Source: Bacteroidales bacterium (GTDB lineage: Bacteria > Bacteroidota > Bacteroidia > Bacteroidales > Bacteroidaceae). Taken from it: DNA of 64,000 nt. The translations under genes and the position numbers were made by a program. This document shows positions 61,410-64,000 of this stretch, piece after piece (the stretch's first letter is position 1; the number at the start of each line of letters is the position of its first letter). The notes under the pieces were generated by a model. That model saw only the letters and a program-made list of their open reading frames with translations, did not search any database and had not been told where the DNA came from. The DNA is taken from NCBI GenBank assembly GCA_030528885.1, contig JAUMXY010000003.1:20931-84930 (forward strand), in the 5' to 3' direction.

Positions 61410-62411
61410 CTATATCTCATTCGGGCACTTCAAGCAGCATTCTTGCTGCTCGGCAGCCTTAAGATTGCTGCTGAACTTATCTAATTCCACAACGATTTCA
61501 TCAATCTCATCAGTCAGTGTCAGCAGCAGATTTTTATACTTGCCCTTCTCCTCCAAATGTTCCAAAAGCTGATAGACTGGCAATTCTTCTGTCCAGAAAC
61601 GTTTTCCAAGGAACACCATCGGGCTACAGAACCCGAAGGAAAGATAGTGATTCTGCACTGCATCCTGAAAAATCTCCTGCATCGTGCCCGCACTACCCGG
61701 AGTATAAATGATGCCGCCAAAAGCCAACGTCAAGATGCTGTCCTCACGAATGCTATTTTCAAAGAACTTTGCAATATGGGTTGCAAAAGGCGTAGCTGGT
61801 TCATGGCCATAAAGCCAAGTGGGAACGCCGAGACTGACAAAATCCTGCTGAGGATAGTCTTGTATCACACGAAACGCCGTTGACAGCCATTCATCATCCT
61901 TGAACGACGGAGCCGCCACCAGCACTCCAAGCGCATCATCCACCTCCTTTTCTGTTCGCCCAGCCATCCATGCCCCCAAATGCGTTGCTTCCATTGCACC
62001 AGGACCTCCACCACTAATCATGTAATAGCCCTTTTCCGTAAGCAGCTTGCTGAGAAAGACTATCTTACGAAACATCTCATCCGTCCTCAGCAAAGCGTGC
62101 CCTCCCATAATGCCAACACAACGATGGCTGTCATACTGCGCCATGAATTCCTGAATACCAACATGAATACGATAATCGTGCAGCGTTCTTGCTAACTGCT
62201 CTTTCATATTCATAGTCTGCTTGCCTTCAGATAGAAAATGCCTATACACTTCTTGGTCATAGCAACCAGCATAACTCGCGGGAACATCCGGGTCATACCC
62301 CTGATAAAGCCGAGCCGCCGTATACAACTCTGCCACACTCACATCAAAAGGAACAGCCTTCAAATGCTTTACAATATCCTCTATCTCCTGCAAATTACGG
62401 TTCGTAATCAC
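61410..62411 (-). CDS. LOG-family Rossmann-fold protein
   Basis: The 333-residue protein starts at a GTG and is longer than plain LOG proteins, with about 95 extra N-terminal residues. The core carries the family motifs GGGPGAMEA (134-142) and, near 247-255, PGSAGTMQE, a variant of PGGxGTxxE. LOG proteins hydrolyse nucleoside monophosphates to the base and ribose phosphate; in plants and some bacteria this yields active cytokinins. The role here is unknown. It lies 54 bases after the thioesterase gene and is probably on the same transcript. Confidence 0.85.
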   Translation of the reverse strand: MITNRNLQEIEDIVKHLKAVPFDVSVAELYTAARLYQGYDPDVPASYAGCYDQEVYRHFLSEGKQTMNMKEQLARTLHDYRIHVGIQEFMAQYDSHRCVGIMGGHALLRTDEMFRKIVFLSKLLTEKGYYMISGGGPGAMEATHLGAWMAGRTEKEVDDALGVLVAAPSFKDDEWLSTAFRVIQDYPQQDFVSLGVPTWLYGHEPATPFATHIAKFFENSIREDSILTLAFGGIIYTPGSAGTMQEIFQDAVQNHYLSFGFCSPMVFLGKRFWTEELPVYQLLEHLEEKGKYKNLLLTLTDEIDEIVVELDKFSSNLKAAEQQECCLKCPNEI

Positions 62412-62465
62412 ATCCTATATATTTAACAGTGAAACAATCATTAAAAAGACGATATCCAATCTTCA

Positions 62466-62945
62466 TCATTCGCCTTCCACCCTGCAAGGCCTAAAGCACA
62501 TTTCCCGTTCGGCCTTTTCCTGAGAAAAAGCATAATAAGTACAAGTCGCCTCTGTACAGATGATTCCCATCGAATCAGTCAGCGTAGCATCAATCACAAC
62601 AACATTCCGCATCTGCTCACGGATATGGGCACGAACCGTCAATTCCGAATCACAAGTAGAAACAGGATGCTTATAGCGCGTCTCCATCTTAGAAGTAACA
62701 CCTGCCGTTTGCAACTTCCGTGTCACCACCCATCCGCACACCTCATCAAGCAACAATGCTTGAATCCCACCATGAAGCGTATTCACCCACCCTTGATAAT
62801 TCTCAGAGGGCTTCCACCTGCAAACAATATCCTCCCCCTCCTCATAGAAGCAAAGATGGAGACCAAAAGGGTTGTCTGGCGAACAACCAAAACAGTTATA
62901 CCCTTTCATTCCTGCCCATGGATTGATGATTTTCTTAATATCCAT
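62466..62945 (-). CDS. PaaI-type hotdog-fold thioesterase
   Basis: The 159-residue protein has the layout of PaaI-like acyl-CoA thioesterases: an N-terminal CFGCSPDNPFGLHL segment (residues 18-31), the active-site region LHGGIQALLLDEVCGW (His58, Gly59, Gly60, Asp67), and a final strand pair with IDATLTDSMGIICTEATCTYY. It hydrolyses an acyl-CoA that cannot be named from sequence. It is the first gene of a two-gene unit with the LOG-family gene. Confidence 0.85.
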   Translation of the reverse strand: MDIKKIINPWAGMKGYNCFGCSPDNPFGLHLCFYEEGEDIVCRWKPSENYQGWVNTLHGGIQALLLDEVCGWVVTRKLQTAGVTSKMETRYKHPVSTCDSELTVRAHIREQMRNVVVIDATLTDSMGIICTEATCTYYAFSQEKAEREMCFRPCRVEGE

Positions 62946-62968
62946 ATATGCTTATTCCTATTTATGCA

Positions 62969-62999
62969 CAAAAATATATCTTTTCTCAAAAATAACCAA
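62969..62999 (-). promoter_or_regulatory. Promoter of the thioesterase-LOG unit
   Basis: On the minus strand TTG (62999-62997), 20 bases, then TATTTTTG (62976-62969), 24 bases before the ATG. Confidence 0.65.
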
Positions 63000-63028
63000 A
63001 AAACATCCTTATATTTTTCATATCCTTA

Positions 63029-63270
63029 CGTCGAACTCACGTTATTTATAGGTGCACACACATGGAAATGACAAACGACACAAATGACAACTATATCAAA
63101 CAGCATCACACTACTAGCAATCCCGACATCCAATCCCACCCTCATTTATACTTGTCGAAAACCAACTTCCAACATTCTCCAAACCCTATCACCACTATTC
63201 TCGTACCCATCAATAAAAAATGGCGTGAACCACACGGTACACGCCATCCTTATTTAACGTGAGTTCGACG
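63029..63270. repeat. MITE-like element of about 240 bp with inverted ends
   Basis: The left end CGTCGAACTCACGTTATTTA (63029-63048) is matched in inverted form by TATTTAACGTGAGTTCGACG (63251-63270). The right end is also the start of the IS982-like remnant. A hairpin ATGGCGTG/CACGCCAT (63220-63247) lies just inside it. No coding content. Confidence 0.55.
63220..63247 (+). terminator. Hairpin inside the MITE-like element
   Basis: ATGGCGTG (63220-63227) pairs with CACGCCAT (63240-63247) over 8 bp around a 12-base loop. Only a short T run follows, so a terminator role is uncertain. Confidence 0.4.
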
Positions 63271-63358
63271 AATTTTAATTGTTTGCAAATTGGTTGATTA
63301 GCGAAATTGTTGTAACTTTATAGTGCTCAATTACAAAGAAACACAGACAATAATCGCT

Positions 63359-63557
63359 ATGCTCACCGCAGACAAAGTTACAGAATTATTTTGTATGGCA
63401 GATGATTTAGCTTCGCTGATTTCCAATTCTGCAAGTTTTTTGATAAAATGACTGAAAAATATACGCTGAAAAGCGAAAACAAACATCCCTGCCATCGTGA
63501 TTCCACTATGTCAAAGGCTGAAATAATGATTATCATGTATTGTCTCATGGGAAAATG
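63359..63557 (+). pseudogene. IS982-family transposase remnant (5' end only, frameshifted)
   Basis: From the ATG at 63359 the frame reads MLTADKVTELFCMADD, a start typical of IS982 transposases of Bacteroidetes. A one-base shift near 63440 moves the continuation (FFDKMTEKYTLKSENK, then HRDSTMSKAEIMIIMYC) into another frame. After about 66 codons the similarity stops and unrelated sequence follows, so most of the gene, including the catalytic residues, is missing. An IS-end-like motif (63254-63273) lies 85 bases upstream. The identification rests on recognised motifs and not on a database search. Confidence 0.75.
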
Positions 63558-63871
63558 TGGCGGCGGTTCTTGCGGCTTGCATGGGGTTGAGGACTCAGAG
63601 GGGATGAGTGTGAGTGTTTTGAGATGGCTGGTCATGGCTGGAAATTGAGGGGCTGAGGGGTTGGGGCTGAATGGTAATGCAAAGTTAGGGTGATATTTGT
63701 GCTGTGGCAAATCCAGTGCATCAAATCGTGTTTTGATGCATTATAATGCAGGTCTCACCCTCCTTTGCGTGTCTCTTTCTTCTCCTATGCGTACAATCAA
63801 GGATGAACATGCTGGTGAAGAAGGAAGGAAGTTGACGATAGAGGTGAAAGCTGACATTTAAGAACAAACAA

Positions 63872-63972
63872 ATGCGAGTTCGATATAACAAAAATATGTT
63901 TTTTGTAGTGCCTCGCAAGGCTGAATCGTTATATCGAACAGACGTTTTCTCAAGAGCCTCGCGAGGCTCTTG
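63872..63972. repeat. Further copy of the GAGTTCGATATAAC repeat end with a perfect palindrome
   Basis: ATGCGAGTTCGATATAAC (63872-63889) and the following TGTTTTTTGTAGTGCCTCGC (63897-63916) repeat the left end of the 5.4 kb element. The inverted form TTATATCGAAC follows at 63929-63939. CAAGAGCCTCGCGAGGCTCTTG (positions 63951-63972) is a perfect 22-bp palindrome, described here by its half CAAGAGCCTCG. Confidence 0.65.
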
Positions 63973-64000
63973 GAGGAGGAAAATAAATGATGGGGGTGGT

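Larger units (their letters stand above)
62946..64000. other. 1-kb gene-free tail with IS and repeat remnants
   Basis: This end of the window contains the thioesterase promoter, a MITE-like inverted pair (63029-63270), the worn 5' end of an IS982 transposase gene (63359-63557), and another repeat end with a perfect 22-bp palindrome (63872-63972). Nothing recognisable lies between 63558 and 63870. No intact gene is supported. Confidence 0.7.

Overview
The window looks like chromosomal DNA from a member of the Bacteroidales, most likely a Prevotella-like genus. The basis is a set of Bacteroidetes-type promoters (TTG, 19 to 21 bases, TAnnTTTG) in front of many genes, many lipoproteins with a Bacteroidetes flavour, a TamB/TamL pair, DUF4421, DUF3943 and DUF4380 proteins, a permease fused to an M1-peptidase-like domain, and the remnant of an IS982-family insertion sequence. 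Assignment to a genus is inference. No rRNA or tRNA gene was seen.

Layout. 1-3.3 kb: a tolC - adaptor - RND efflux operon on the minus strand, cut by the window edge. 3.4-6 kb: luxS, a candidate small RNA, a DUF4421 protein and a long repeat-filled spacer. 6-11.6 kb: a ThiD/PdxK-type kinase, leuB, then metA, a U32 'peptidase' and a membrane lipoprotein joined by overlapping stop and start codons. 11.7-15.1 kb: a secreted protein of unknown function and an orphan histidine kinase. 15.5-18 kb: a candidate structured RNA, a cyclophilin lipoprotein and an M16 peptidase. 18.1-22 kb: the operon tetR-fabG-small lipoprotein-rluA, then radA. 22.2-23.8 kb: a DUF3943 outer-membrane protein.

24.1-39.7 kb holds the most unusual locus: seven genes on the minus strand behind one good promoter. 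In order of transcription they are an ABC ATPase, an ABC permease fused to a degenerate M1-peptidase-like domain, a TolC-like channel, a membrane-fusion lipoprotein, an RND pump, a 1563-residue RND pump fused at its C-terminus to a second complete ABC ATPase domain, and a second ABC permease. The locus supplies two permeases, two ATPase domains, two RND subunits, an adaptor and an outer-membrane channel. I infer a hybrid ATP-driven and ion-driven efflux machine in which the ABC half is tethered to the RND half. I cannot tell from the sequence whether such a fusion has been described before.

40-47.7 kb: tamB, tamL and a B3/B4-domain gene in one operon. 47.8-50.7 kb: malate dehydrogenase and a divergently transcribed carboxylesterase. 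50.8-57.2 kb: yfhO overlapping an omega-amidase gene, then gltX and waaA. 57.6-63 kb: a calcium P-type ATPase, a DUF4380 protein, a LOG-family protein and a PaaI-type thioesterase. 63-64 kb is repeat and IS remnant sequence.

Two repeat families run through the spacers. One is a GC-rich inverted repeat (core CGTACCCCTCGGGTCCGA) present at six loci, always between genes. The other has ends reading like AACGTGAGTTCGAYRWA, the same motif that precedes the IS982 remnant, and it borders MITE-like elements, one of which has a near-identical inverted copy 52 kb away.
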